Source: Ensifer sp. USDA 6670 (GTDB lineage: Bacteria; Pseudomonadota; Alphaproteobacteria; Rhizobiales; Rhizobiaceae). Taken from it: a DNA stretch of 64,000 nt. Numbering within the stretch: position 1 is the stretch's first letter; the number at the start of each line of letters is the position of its first letter. Shown one piece after another: positions 53,437-62,365 of the stretch. Where the stretch lies: positions 21,206-85,205 of the forward strand of contig ATWE01000019.1 of assembly GCA_000421085.1 (NCBI GenBank). Direction: 5' to 3'. The translations under genes and the position numbers were made by a program. A model generated the notes under the pieces. That model saw only the letters and a program-made list of their open reading frames with translations, ran no database searches and was not told the origin of the DNA.

Positions 53437-54362
53437 AATGCGGTTCCCCTTCGGGCGGTGCGCAGCCCGGTGAAGATCAGGAAAATCATCACCAGAGCCA
53501 TGAGCGTCATCGCGATTGCCGCGCCGAAAGGCCAGTTGCGGCCACCGCCGAACTGGAGCTGGACCAGCGAGCCCATCATCATCTGCTTGCCGCCCCCCAT
53601 CAGCGTCGGCTCGAGCACTGCGCCGAGCGAGGGCACGAAGACGAGGATGGCGCCGGCGATGATGCCGGGTGCGGTAAGCGGCAGGATCACGCGGCGCAGC
53701 GTCACCCAACGGTCGCCATAAAGGTCGTGAGAGGCCTCGATCAGCGTGCCGTCGAGCTTTTCAAGTGATGCGAAAACCGGCAGCACCATCAAAGGCATAT
53801 AGGTGTAGACCATTGCCGTCAGCGTCGCGCCGTCGTTGAACATAAAGCTCAATCCCGCCGGGGCTCCGAAATACTCGAGGAAGCGCGGCAGCGTACCTTC
53901 CTTGCCCAGAATGATCATCCAGGCATAAACGCGGAGGATCATCGACACCCAGAAGGGCAGGGTCACCAGATAGACGAGGGCTGCCTTACGGCCAGGCGGC
54001 TGGCGGCATATGAAATAGGCGACCGGCACGGCGAAGAGGAGACAGATCAGCGTCGTCGCGCCTGCCAGCACGAACGTACGCAGGATGATCAGCAGATATT
54101 GTGGGGTGAATTCAAGCTCGCCCGTCCAGCCCTCGTTGAACAGGATGTGGCGATAGCCGGCGAGATTGAAATCCCATGTGAAGCCGCCATGGGCGCCGCG
54201 CGTGGCGACGGACACGGCAGCGATGATCGCGATCGGGAGGATCAGAGCGAGGCCCATCAGGACCCAGGATGGGAGAAGCCCCCAGAAGGAGAGGCCGTGC
54301 CAAAATCGGATGCGGGGGGTGCGCTCCGGTTCGGCGGTGGCGTGCAGCGCGCTGTCCGTCAT
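53433..54362 (-). CDS. polyamine-type ABC transporter permease (PotB-like)
   Basis: A 309-residue permease with a cytoplasmic N-terminus, six membrane segments and the EAA loop LIEASHDLYGDRWVTLRRVILPLTAPGIIAGAILVF. YLVTLPFWVSMILRVYAWMIIL is typical of PotB. It overlaps the ATPase upstream and the PotC-like gene downstream by 4 bases each. Confidence 0.94.
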   Translation of the reverse strand: MTDSALHATAEPERTPRIRFWHGLSFWGLLPSWVLMGLALILPIAIIAAVSVATRGAHGGFTWDFNLAGYRHILFNEGWTGELEFTPQYLLIILRTFVLAGATTLICLLFAVPVAYFICRQPPGRKAALVYLVTLPFWVSMILRVYAWMIILGKEGTLPRFLEYFGAPAGLSFMFNDGATLTAMVYTYMPLMVLPVFASLEKLDGTLIEASHDLYGDRWVTLRRVILPLTAPGIIAGAILVFVPSLGAVLEPTLMGGGKQMMMGSLVQLQFGGGRNWPFGAAIAMTLMALVMIFLIFTGLRTARRGTAL

Positions 54363-55432
54363 GCCGCCAGCACCCGTGCGGAGCCTGGGACGAATCCCAC
54401 GGGAACGGTCGCACCGAGCGTGATCGTATCCCCTTCACGTGAGGCATTGCGGCGCGAGGCGCGCAGTTCCGTTCCCATCACATCCAACGTGTAATGGGTG
54501 TAGCCGCCCATGTAGTTCTTGTTCGTGATCCGGCCCTCGAAGGCGATGCCTTGGGCCTGGTCCCCCAGATTGATCTTTTCCGGCCGGATGGAGAGCGTTG
54601 CGCGACCTCCCGCAGTGCGGCCGGTCGCGGGCACCGTCAGCACGACGCCGAAGGGCGTGCGGATGGTCGCCTGACCGGACGCGGTTTCAAGAACGTCGAC
54701 GTTAAGGAAATTTGTCTCGCCGACGAAGTCGGCGACGAAGCGGTTGACGGGCTCTTCATAGATCTGCGTCGGCGTTCCTATCTGCTGAACCTCGCCGCCG
54801 CCCAGAACCGCAATGCGGTCCGACATGTCGAGCGCTTCTTCCTGATCGTGTGTGACGAAGACGAAGGTGATGCCGGTGTCGCGCTGCAGGGTGCGCAGTT
54901 CGTCGCGCATTGCCTGCCTGAGCTTCAGGTCCAGAGCGGAGAGAGGCTCGTCCAAAAGCAGCACTTCCGGTTCCGGCGCCAGTGCACGGGCGAGCGCGAT
55001 GCGCTGGCGTTGGCCGCCGGAAAGCTGCGCGGGCTTGCGTTTCGCCATTTGCGACATATGCACGCGTTCTAGCATCTCACCGACGCGGCCGCGGATGCGT
55101 GCGGCGTTCCAGCCAAGGTTCTCCAGCCCATACGCGACGTTTTGCTCCAATGTCATGTGCGGAAACAGCGCGTAGCTCTGGAACACCGTGTTGACGCGCC
55201 GCTTGTGGGGCGGGATGTCGACGACTTCCCGGCCGCCCAGGAGGATCGAGCCGCTGTCAGGGCTTTCGAATCCCGCCAACATACGGAGCAGCGTTGTCTT
55301 GCCGCAGCCAGACGGACCGAGCATCGTGAAGAACTCGTTACTGCCGATCGCGAAACTGACCGAATTCAGCGCCTGATAGGTGCCGAAACTCTTCGAGACC
55401 GACTTCACTTCGATGGCCTTGTTCTGGTTCAT
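54359..55432 (-). CDS. polyamine-type ABC transporter ATPase (PotA-like)
   Basis: A 357-residue ATPase. Walker A is LGPSGCGKTTLLRMLAGFE near residue 39, Q-loop TVFQSYALFPHMT, signature LSGGQRQRIALARAL, Walker B VLLLDEPLSALDLKLR and H-loop FVFVTHDQEEAL. A C-terminal TOBE domain (LSIRPEKINLG) follows. ATG 55432 lies 11 bp after the TMADH-like gene, so the demethylase and importer are one operon. Confidence 0.95.
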   Translation of the reverse strand: MNQNKAIEVKSVSKSFGTYQALNSVSFAIGSNEFFTMLGPSGCGKTTLLRMLAGFESPDSGSILLGGREVVDIPPHKRRVNTVFQSYALFPHMTLEQNVAYGLENLGWNAARIRGRVGEMLERVHMSQMAKRKPAQLSGGQRQRIALARALAPEPEVLLLDEPLSALDLKLRQAMRDELRTLQRDTGITFVFVTHDQEEALDMSDRIAVLGGGEVQQIGTPTQIYEEPVNRFVADFVGETNFLNVDVLETASGQATIRTPFGVVLTVPATGRTAGGRATLSIRPEKINLGDQAQGIAFEGRITNKNYMGGYTHYTLDVMGTELRASRRNASREGDTITLGATVPVGFVPGSARVLAA

Positions 55433-55442
55433 CGCGCGCTCC

Positions 55443-57524
55443 TCACGCCGGCTCGAGTTGGGTGATTTCGCGGCGGAACGGCAGGGCATCGCCGATGTCA
55501 GGCGTGTCGAGTTCCCGCGCGTACCGATGGCCGGCATAAGTCGCCCAGGCGATCGGCGCAGGCGCGGCGGCATCGCCGATGATTTTCACGCTTTTTATGC
55601 CGGCATCGGCCCAGTCGGCCTGCCGGGCGATCAGGTCGTTGTAGAGCGTATCCTCCGAAAGGCGCGACGCGACCATGACGACGGCGTCGCAGCCGACCGC
55701 GCTGCGGCGGCCGGTATAGGTACAATTGGTCTCGACCTCGCCCGCGCGGACGGCGGTAGTCCCGCGGTTCAGCCGGATGTCGACGCCGAGCTCTGCGAGA
55801 CGGACATGAATCGCGCCCTGTTCCAGCGTGTTGCGCGTCCAGTCGGCGACATAGGCGGACGGGGTCACGAGAATGACCTTTGCGCCGGCCCTCGCCATCA
55901 CCTCCGCCATGACACCGCCCATGTAGTAGTGGTCGTCGTCGTAGACGACGACGGTCTTGCCGGAGAGGTTCTCCGGATGGCGGCGCGCCATGACGTCGTC
56001 GGGTGTCCAGAGCGTCATCTCGGGATCGATTGGCATGGGAACGACATGCTGGCGGGCGACCCCGTCTCTCCGCCAGCGGGACCCGGTGGCGATCGCGACA
56101 TGTTCGGAGCCGAAGGCAAGGATGTCGTCCAGTCCAAGGCGGCTGTCGAGATAGGTCTCGACGTTGGTGCGCTGGCTGATCTGGTACTGGCGGTAGTCGA
56201 CCACGCGGCCCCAGGCCGAAAGGCCGGGAAGCAGGCGCTCACGGGCGACGCGGCCGCCGAGCGTCGTCGTTGCCTCCGCCAGCGTCACGTCATAGCCGCG
56301 AAGCGAAAGCGCGCGCGTAGCCTCCAGCCCGGCCGGCCCGGCGCCGACGACCAGAACCGTCTGGCTTTCGCCCTTTGCGTTCATACGTTCCGGGTGCCAG
56401 CCCTTGCGCCATTCCTCCATGAAGGTCGGATTCTGCGTGCAGCGGCTGATCGACATGGTCATGTCGCCCGTGATGCAAATGTTGCAGCCGATGCATTCGC
56501 GAATGTCCTCGATCCGCCCTTCCTCGATCTTCTTCGGCAGGAACGGGTCGGCTATGGAGGGGCGGGCGCAGCCAATGAAATCGAGTATGCCCTGGCGTAC
56601 CATGCGCGCCATCACGTCCGGCGAGGTGAAACGGCCGACGCCGACGACGGGCTTGGAGGAGAGTTCGCGTATGCCCTTGACGAGCAGTTCCTGTGCGCCT
56701 TCCTCCTTGAAGCGTGAGGCCCCCGAACAGTCCTCCCAGCTGCCATGCGCGAGGTCCCACAAATCGGGAAGGTCGGCATTCAGCTCGATAAATTCCCGTA
56801 CCTCGGCATTGGAGAAGCCGAGTTCGCCGATCGACTCGTCGAGGCTCACCCGCATGGTGATGGCCGTCGAGTCGCCGACGGCCTCGCGGATATCAGCCAC
56901 CACCTCGCGGGCGAAGCGCGAGCGGTTCTCGAGGTTCCCGCCATATTCATCGGTCCGCTGGTTCGTGGCGCGCGACAGAAAGTGCTGAAAGATGCCGAAC
57001 CCGTGCGCGCCATAAAGACAGATCAGGTCGAAGCCGGCGATCTTTGAGCGTTTCGCCGCGTTGACGAACCAGCGGCGAAGATTTTTTATGTCGGTGCGGT
57101 CAAGGGCGCGTGCCTGTACCGGGTCATTGGTGAAGGTGCGGATCGGCAGGGCGGAAGGCGCGAGCGGCACTTCCTTGGTATAAAAATTCGGGCCGTTGAT
57201 GCCGGAATAGGCAAGCTGAATGCCGGCGAGAGCGCCATGCACCTTCATGGCGTCGGACATGCGGCGAAGGCCCGGAACATCTTTGTCCTCCCACAGTCTC
57301 AGCTCAATGAACGGCGTGATTTCCGAGGTGTGGTGCATCTCGGTCTGCTCGGTGAAGATGACGCCCCAGCCGCCCTCGGACTTGATACCGCGCATGGCTG
57401 CGGCCGCAGACGGATCGCGATAGCCGCCGCCATTGCAATGCGGCACCTGGTAGAACCGGTTCTTCGCGAGGTGTGGACCGATCGCGAGGGGTTCGAACAG
57501 GATATCGTATCTGCTATCACGCAT
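55443..57524 (-). CDS. TMADH-family FMN/4Fe-4S/ADP oxidoreductase (putative N-demethylase)
   Basis: A 693-residue trimethylamine/dimethylamine-dehydrogenase-type enzyme. The N-terminal FMN barrel has Cys30 in YQVPHC, the position that forms the 6-S-cysteinyl-FMN bond in TMADH, and the active-site YGAH (171-174). Cys344, 347, 350 and 362 (Cx2Cx2Cx11C) form the 4Fe-4S site, followed by the ADP-binding GAGPAG near 394. Compared with TMADH as I recall it, pocket residues differ: Tyr60 is Gln60, Ser74 is Glu74, Trp105 is Ala105 and Trp355 is Asp354, while Trp264 is kept (Trp263). So the enzyme should oxidise an N-methyl amine other than trimethylamine, releasing formaldehyde, with ETF as electron acceptor. 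GAGGAA supports ATG 57524. First gene of the operon to 48243. Confidence 0.93.
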   Translation of the reverse strand: MRDSRYDILFEPLAIGPHLAKNRFYQVPHCNGGGYRDPSAAAAMRGIKSEGGWGVIFTEQTEMHHTSEITPFIELRLWEDKDVPGLRRMSDAMKVHGALAGIQLAYSGINGPNFYTKEVPLAPSALPIRTFTNDPVQARALDRTDIKNLRRWFVNAAKRSKIAGFDLICLYGAHGFGIFQHFLSRATNQRTDEYGGNLENRSRFAREVVADIREAVGDSTAITMRVSLDESIGELGFSNAEVREFIELNADLPDLWDLAHGSWEDCSGASRFKEEGAQELLVKGIRELSSKPVVGVGRFTSPDVMARMVRQGILDFIGCARPSIADPFLPKKIEEGRIEDIRECIGCNICITGDMTMSISRCTQNPTFMEEWRKGWHPERMNAKGESQTVLVVGAGPAGLEATRALSLRGYDVTLAEATTTLGGRVARERLLPGLSAWGRVVDYRQYQISQRTNVETYLDSRLGLDDILAFGSEHVAIATGSRWRRDGVARQHVVPMPIDPEMTLWTPDDVMARRHPENLSGKTVVVYDDDHYYMGGVMAEVMARAGAKVILVTPSAYVADWTRNTLEQGAIHVRLAELGVDIRLNRGTTAVRAGEVETNCTYTGRRSAVGCDAVVMVASRLSEDTLYNDLIARQADWADAGIKSVKIIGDAAAPAPIAWATYAGHRYARELDTPDIGDALPFRREITQLEPA

Positions 57525-57595
57525 GATGTTCCTCACTTTTGACCATTATTGGGTTTGCTGAAACAGCGCTGTAAATGACACGTTCTGGAAGCACA

Positions 57596-57614
57596 GATTA
57601 GGTTCAAACTAATC
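57596..57614. promoter_or_regulatory. LysR-type dyad upstream of the TMADH operon
   Basis: GATTAG-N7-CTAATC, a perfect 6-bp inverted repeat with an internal T-N11-A, about 72-90 bp before ATG 57524. A third half-site CTAATC lies at 57698-57703. The LysR gene at 59289 is the obvious candidate binder. Confidence 0.6.
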
Positions 57615-57810
57615 GAGGTATCTCCAGATGTTTTGGGGCCGCTCGTTGCTTACACAAGAAAAGCACCCGCCACTTTCGCAATGGCGGAATGTCTAGACTA
57701 ATCAGGTGTTTATATGGTGACAGAATGATCCACGGATCCGATGAGATGAAGGCGGCGCCAATCTCCGGCTTCTTCTGCTGAAAATAGCGGCGCTGGAAGG
57801 AGGCAGTCGC

Positions 57811-59292
57811 CTAATATTTGACCCACACAGTTTTGAGCGCGCAGTACTTGTCAAAGCTGTGAATCGACAGGTCGCGACCGAAACCGGACTGCTTCATGCC
57901 ACCGAAGGGGGTCATGGCGGAGAGCGCATCGACTGTGTTTACCGAAATCGTCCCGGCATGAAGCCGGTCGGAAACCGAGAGCGCGCGCGACAGATCCCGG
58001 GTCCAGACTGAGGCTGCCAGCCCAAATTCGCTGTCGTTGGCGATACGCAGCGCTTCGTCTTCGTTGTCAAAGGGTGTGATGGCGAGCACGGGGCCGAAAA
58101 TCTCCTCTCGCGCGATGCGGGCATCCGGCGGCACCTCGTTGAAGATGGTGGGCTGGATATAGCAGTCCGAACCGTCGCGCGTCTCACGTTCGCCGCCGTG
58201 GGCGAGCCGCGCTTCCTTCTGGCCCGCGACAATATAGTCCGCGACCCGGTCGGCATGGCTCTTGTCGACGAGCGGGCCCATGCGCGTGGCGGGGTCCAGC
58301 GGGTCGCCGAGCGGCCAGGCGGCCGCCGCGGTGATCAGCTTCTGCGTGAATTCCTCCTGCACCGAGCGGTGCACTAGAAGGCGCGAATTCGCCGAGCACA
58401 CCTCGCCGGAATTGAAGAGGATACCAAAGGCCGCCATCTCCGCCGCCTTGTCGAGATCGGCATCGGCGAAGATGAGGTTCGGCGATTTGCCGCCGGTCTC
58501 CGGCCACACCTGCTTCATGTTGCTCTGGCCCGCATAGGTCATGAAGAGTTTGCCGACCTTGGTCGAGCCGGTGAAGACCAGCGCATCGACATCCGGGTGC
58601 AGACCAAGCGCGCGGCCGGCATCCTCGCCGAACCCGGGGACGACGTTGAGTACCCCGTCCGGCAGGCCGGCCTCCGAGGCGAGTTCGGCCAGCATGAGCG
58701 CCGAGAGCGGCGACTGTTCGGCGGGCTTCAGCACGACCGAGTTGCCGGTGGCGAGCGCTGGGGCGAGCTTCCAAGTCGCCATGTCGAGCGGGAAGTTCCA
58801 CGGCACGACGGCGCCGATGACGCCGAGCGGCACGCGACGGATCATGGCGAGGTCGCCGCGCCCGGTAGGCGCGATCTCGTCGTAGAGCTTGTCGATCGCT
58901 TCCGCATGCCACTGGAAGAAATGGGCGGAGCCGGGCGCGTCGATCGTCGAGCTGTCGCTGATCGGCTTGCCGATGTCGAGCGTTTCGAGCAGGGCAAGTT
59001 CCGGCACGTTTTCGCGGATGAGCGCGGCAAGGCGCAACAGCACTTCCTTGCGCTCGTCCGGCGACTTGCTGGACCAGCGGCCGTCGTTAAACGCGCTCCG
59101 GGCCGACGCGACGGCCGCGTCGATGTCTTCCGCGGTGCCGCGGGCGACGTCCGTGAGGATTTGTGCGTTGGCCGGGTTCACGGTTTCGAACCGCCCGCCC
59201 TTCGCCGCCGCGCGAAAACCCCCGTCGATATAAAGGTCGTTGCGGAATTTCAGGCTCGCGGCGCGGACGCGCCAGTCGATGGTCGTGGTCAT
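57811..59292 (-). CDS. aldehyde dehydrogenase (PuuC/KauB-like)
   Basis: A 493-residue NAD(P)-dependent aldehyde dehydrogenase. It has VVPWNFPLDMATWKLAPALATGN, FTGSTKVGKLFM, the base Glu in VWPETGGKSPNLIF and the catalytic Cys in NSGEVCSANSRL, with PFGGMKQSGFGRDLSIHSFDKY at the end. WPETGGKSP is like gamma-glutamyl-gamma-aminobutyraldehyde and omega-aminoaldehyde dehydrogenases. ATG 59292 overlaps the LysR stop, so it is co-transcribed with its likely regulator. It could oxidise the amino-aldehyde formed after demethylation or by the GMC enzyme. Confidence 0.93.
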   Translation of the reverse strand: MTTTIDWRVRAASLKFRNDLYIDGGFRAAAKGGRFETVNPANAQILTDVARGTAEDIDAAVASARSAFNDGRWSSKSPDERKEVLLRLAALIRENVPELALLETLDIGKPISDSSTIDAPGSAHFFQWHAEAIDKLYDEIAPTGRGDLAMIRRVPLGVIGAVVPWNFPLDMATWKLAPALATGNSVVLKPAEQSPLSALMLAELASEAGLPDGVLNVVPGFGEDAGRALGLHPDVDALVFTGSTKVGKLFMTYAGQSNMKQVWPETGGKSPNLIFADADLDKAAEMAAFGILFNSGEVCSANSRLLVHRSVQEEFTQKLITAAAAWPLGDPLDPATRMGPLVDKSHADRVADYIVAGQKEARLAHGGERETRDGSDCYIQPTIFNEVPPDARIAREEIFGPVLAITPFDNEDEALRIANDSEFGLAASVWTRDLSRALSVSDRLHAGTISVNTVDALSAMTPFGGMKQSGFGRDLSIHSFDKYCALKTVWVKY

Positions 59293-60242
59293 GAACTGCC
59301 TTTCCGTTCCTCTGAATTGGGTGGTAACTTCATACCGCTCATCGTGCGAAGTTTTTCGCTGCAAAAATCAATGAACCGGCGCACTACAAGTGGCGAGCTC
59401 AGTCCGCGCATGGCAAGAATTCCCATCCGCATGGGTCGCAAATTGCCGGTCAAAGGAACAAACGCCAGTTTCGTTCCGCTCGGAACATGAGACGAAACTG
59501 GTCGGATATTGGCGATGGAGTAGCCAAATCCGTTCGCGACCATCGCGCGCATGACCGACATGTCGCGGGTGCGCTCGATTATGCGCGGTGAGGAGCCATC
59601 GTCCTGGAAAAGTGAAAGAAAGTAAGCCGAACTATGCGGCAGGTCGAGGAGGATCATTGGGTGGGGCGCCAGATCGCGAACTGTCACCCCTCCGCGGCCC
59701 GCGAGGGGATGATCTTCCGGCAAGACCGCATATGGCGGCAACACCGCGAGCTCGTGAAATTCCATATCGCTTGGAATGTCGAGATCATAGCTGAGGGCGA
59801 TGTCGAAGTGGGCCATGCGCAAGCCTTCCAGTATGAGAGCATGGTCGCGCTCGTATTGGAAGAACTCGACGTCTGGATAGGCGTCGGAAAAGCCACGGCG
59901 AAGGGTGGGAATGACCGTCTGCGCAAATGTCACGAGACATGCAACGTGAAGCGGTCCTCGCACCTGACCAGTGAGCTCGTTAGAAAGCGCATTGAGCTTG
60001 TGGGCTTCGCGCAGGATTTGACGCGCCTGAGCGACAAAGCTGTGTCCGGCCTGGGTCAATGATAAACCGTGAGCGTGGCGGCGCACAAACAGTGTAATGC
60101 CGAACTCTCGTTCGAGTTGTGAAATTGCAGCGGAGATTGACGGCGCCGAGACGTTGACGCGTTCCGCTGCTTCTGTCACTGAGCCGAATTCGCCGACGGC
60201 TACGAGATACTCCAATTGTCGAATAGTGAACCGCAAGATCAT
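59289..60242 (-). CDS. LysR-family transcriptional regulator
   Basis: A 317-residue regulator. The N-terminal HTH is FTIRQLEYLVAVGEFGSVTEAAERVNVSAPSISAAISQLEREFG and the C-terminal part is a periplasmic-binding-like effector domain. It is unusual in being translated upstream of and overlapping an aldehyde dehydrogenase gene. The dyad at 57596 before the TMADH operon and the repeat at 60244 before its own start are candidate sites, so I infer it controls the demethylation pathway. Confidence 0.94.
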   Translation of the reverse strand: MILRFTIRQLEYLVAVGEFGSVTEAAERVNVSAPSISAAISQLEREFGITLFVRRHAHGLSLTQAGHSFVAQARQILREAHKLNALSNELTGQVRGPLHVACLVTFAQTVIPTLRRGFSDAYPDVEFFQYERDHALILEGLRMAHFDIALSYDLDIPSDMEFHELAVLPPYAVLPEDHPLAGRGGVTVRDLAPHPMILLDLPHSSAYFLSLFQDDGSSPRIIERTRDMSVMRAMVANGFGYSIANIRPVSSHVPSGTKLAFVPLTGNLRPMRMGILAMRGLSSPLVVRRFIDFCSEKLRTMSGMKLPPNSEERKGSS

Positions 60243-60243
60243 G

Positions 60244-60278
60244 TCTGTATTCCTGTTTCCTCTCCGTCAGGATACAGA
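60244..60278. promoter_or_regulatory. inverted repeat just upstream of the LysR gene
   Basis: TCTGTAT-T-CCTG and CAGG-ATACAGA form 11-bp arms with one bulged T and a 12-base loop, beginning 2 bases before the LysR ATG. Either an autoregulatory operator or a hairpin affecting translation. Confidence 0.45.
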
Positions 60279-60494
60279 GATGGCAGCTGGAACGAAATGT
60301 GCGGGGTCCTGATGCCCGGGGAAAAACCGTTTGTTTTCCGTCCCTTCGCCGAGCCCGATCAACTCCACAGCCCAGACGTCTCGCACTGCCGTATCTAAAC
60401 CCTTCGTTGGAACAGGAATGTTCGATGGCGGGAGACGCAGTTTTGATCGGCCATCGCTGCGAAGCCCCGCGCGCCGCCGTCCAGGAGAGCGCCC

Positions 60495-61772
60495 CTAACC
60501 TCTCAAGGATGATGACCCGAAAGCCATGCCCAATCCTGCCGATCGCTGATCTTCGGACGCGATCTGTTCCGCCAGATAGGCCGCATCATGCCAAACGCCC
60601 CAAATGAAGGATGATGCTCGACGCGAAAGCCAGGGAAGCCCAAGGAAGAACAGCCCCGGAACTCTCGAAACGCCTCGCTCGTGGATCGGGCGCCCCTTGG
60701 CGTCAAACGCATCAAGATGAATCCAGCTAAAGTCGAATGAGTAGCCAGTCGCCCAGATGATCGACGTGATCCCTTCTTTGTTCAAATCAAGCTCGAGGAC
60801 CGGATTGATCACGCACTCCGGATCCTTCGCGAGATTCCGTGCGTCAGGCTCCTCCGGGAAATCCAGTCCATTCTGCCGGATATATTCGTCCGCTTGGTCG
60901 AGGAGATTGAGGTAGTTGGCATCTCCAAGAGCGATATTGTCCTTGAGGTCGCTTGCAAACTGCAGGGAACCATTCGCGTATGACTTGGCCATTCCAAGCA
61001 AGGTCATTCCACGCTCGGCGAGCCGTCGGAAGTCGACGGTCTTGCCGCCATACGCGCCGCTGACGGCGATCGTAACGTGTTCCGTGTTCGGGGCCGGTGC
61101 TCTGAGATCCCAAATCCCCAGAACGCCAAGCCACCACACGAAGTCCTTGCCGCGGTAACGACGAGGCGGACGGTGGTGCGGTCCTACCGAAAGGTATACC
61201 CTCCGCCCTGAGCCGAGCAGTTCTTCGGCAATCTGCGTCCCCGAGGAACCCGCGCCGATAACTAGCACTGCGCCTTCCGGAATCTGCTCTGGGTTGCGGT
61301 AAGCGTGCGAGTGGATTTGATGGATGCCTTCGCCTTCGGGCACTATTTGCGGAAACACGGGCTTTTGAAACGGGCCGGTTGCAGCGACAATATTGTCGGC
61401 CTCGTAGACGCCATCTGAGGTTTCTATGCGAAATCTCGGCCCCTCGGAGTTCCTTTTGACCGCCGCTACCTCGATGCCACAGCGAATGGGCGCCGAAATC
61501 TGTTTCGCATAGTCGGCAAAATAGTCGGCAACCCGGTCCTTCGGTGCGAAGGCGTCGTCATCTACGCCCGAGAACGTCAGACCTGGGAACCGGTCATGCC
61601 AAGCTGGGCCGTTGGCTACCAGAGAGTCCCAGCGAGCGGTCCGCCAGCTCTCGGCAACACGGTTCCGTTCCAAGACCACGTGGGAGATGCCTTTTCTGCC
61701 GAGATGCTCGCTCATCGCAACTCCAGCCTGGCCGGCGCCAACCACAAGCGTATCCACCTTCTCAATCGACAT
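60495..61772 (-). CDS. flavin-containing monooxygenase-like oxidoreductase
   Basis: A 425-residue FAD/NAD(P)H-dependent monooxygenase. The FAD motif is LVVGAGQAGVAMSEHL at the start, with WDSLVANGPAWHDRFPG near 50. The FMO-like motif with His in IHQIHSHAYRNPE precedes the NADP motif VLVIGAGSSGTQIAEEL near 173, and ITSIIWATGYSFDFSWI near 350. These enzymes N- or S-oxygenate substrates or cleave C-C bonds. It is one gene away from a predicted N-methylamine pathway, so N-oxidation is possible, but no operon link is visible. Confidence 0.9.
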   Translation of the reverse strand: MSIEKVDTLVVGAGQAGVAMSEHLGRKGISHVVLERNRVAESWRTARWDSLVANGPAWHDRFPGLTFSGVDDDAFAPKDRVADYFADYAKQISAPIRCGIEVAAVKRNSEGPRFRIETSDGVYEADNIVAATGPFQKPVFPQIVPEGEGIHQIHSHAYRNPEQIPEGAVLVIGAGSSGTQIAEELLGSGRRVYLSVGPHHRPPRRYRGKDFVWWLGVLGIWDLRAPAPNTEHVTIAVSGAYGGKTVDFRRLAERGMTLLGMAKSYANGSLQFASDLKDNIALGDANYLNLLDQADEYIRQNGLDFPEEPDARNLAKDPECVINPVLELDLNKEGITSIIWATGYSFDFSWIHLDAFDAKGRPIHERGVSRVPGLFFLGLPWLSRRASSFIWGVWHDAAYLAEQIASEDQRSAGLGMAFGSSSLRG

Positions 61773-62365
61773 ACTGGGTCCCTCTCAAGGTTGCATTCAT
61801 ACTCTGGGCTGTGGGCCAGACGTTTGACTCGATGTAACGGAAACCGGGGATTGCCGACATAAGTGTTTGGTTCAGCGTTGGTTAGGAAAATCCCACATCA
61901 CCCGAGATTTTCTCTGGTCGCCAGATGATTAGGCGGCGCCTAACCTGCGAGGAAGAAAAGTATTGTTTCCCTCCATCCCCGATACAGACACATTTGGCGT
62001 CAGATCTAGCGATCGACGAGTGCGACGCAACGGCAGGTGGCGTTTTGCGAGCGGCTCAAGTTGTTGAAGGTGCAGACGGACACGTGCCAATGCCGAGTCC
62101 GGGGTAGGAGGGAACGAGCCGATGCACGCGTACTGATCGAAATCAGTACTCCAATCTCAGCAACTGGGGAGCACCTGAAGATATCGGTCCGGAGACAAAG
62201 TCTGGCTCTTATCCCTTTCCGGCAAAAATCGATCTCGGATCGAATTGCGGTCTCTGGCGGGGAACAGCTGGCTCATTCGAAAGGGACCGCGTTCGCTAGG
62301 GGATCAGGGCGACCATGCCCTCAAGAGTTTTCTTGTAACACCCACTTGCAATCTGGATGCACATC
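61773..62365. other. 593-bp region upstream of aspA with a 20-bp palindrome
   Basis: No gene recognised. It carries the palindrome at 62130-62149 and presumably the promoters of both the monooxygenase (minus) and aspA (plus). Confidence 0.5.
62130..62149. promoter_or_regulatory. perfect 8+4+8 palindrome upstream of aspA
   Basis: GTACTGAT-CGAA-ATCAGTAC, about 216 bp before ATG 62366. The core CTGAT-N4-ATCAG has the geometry of CRP/FNR-family sites but differs from the FNR/FixK consensus in the outer base. Confidence 0.55.
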
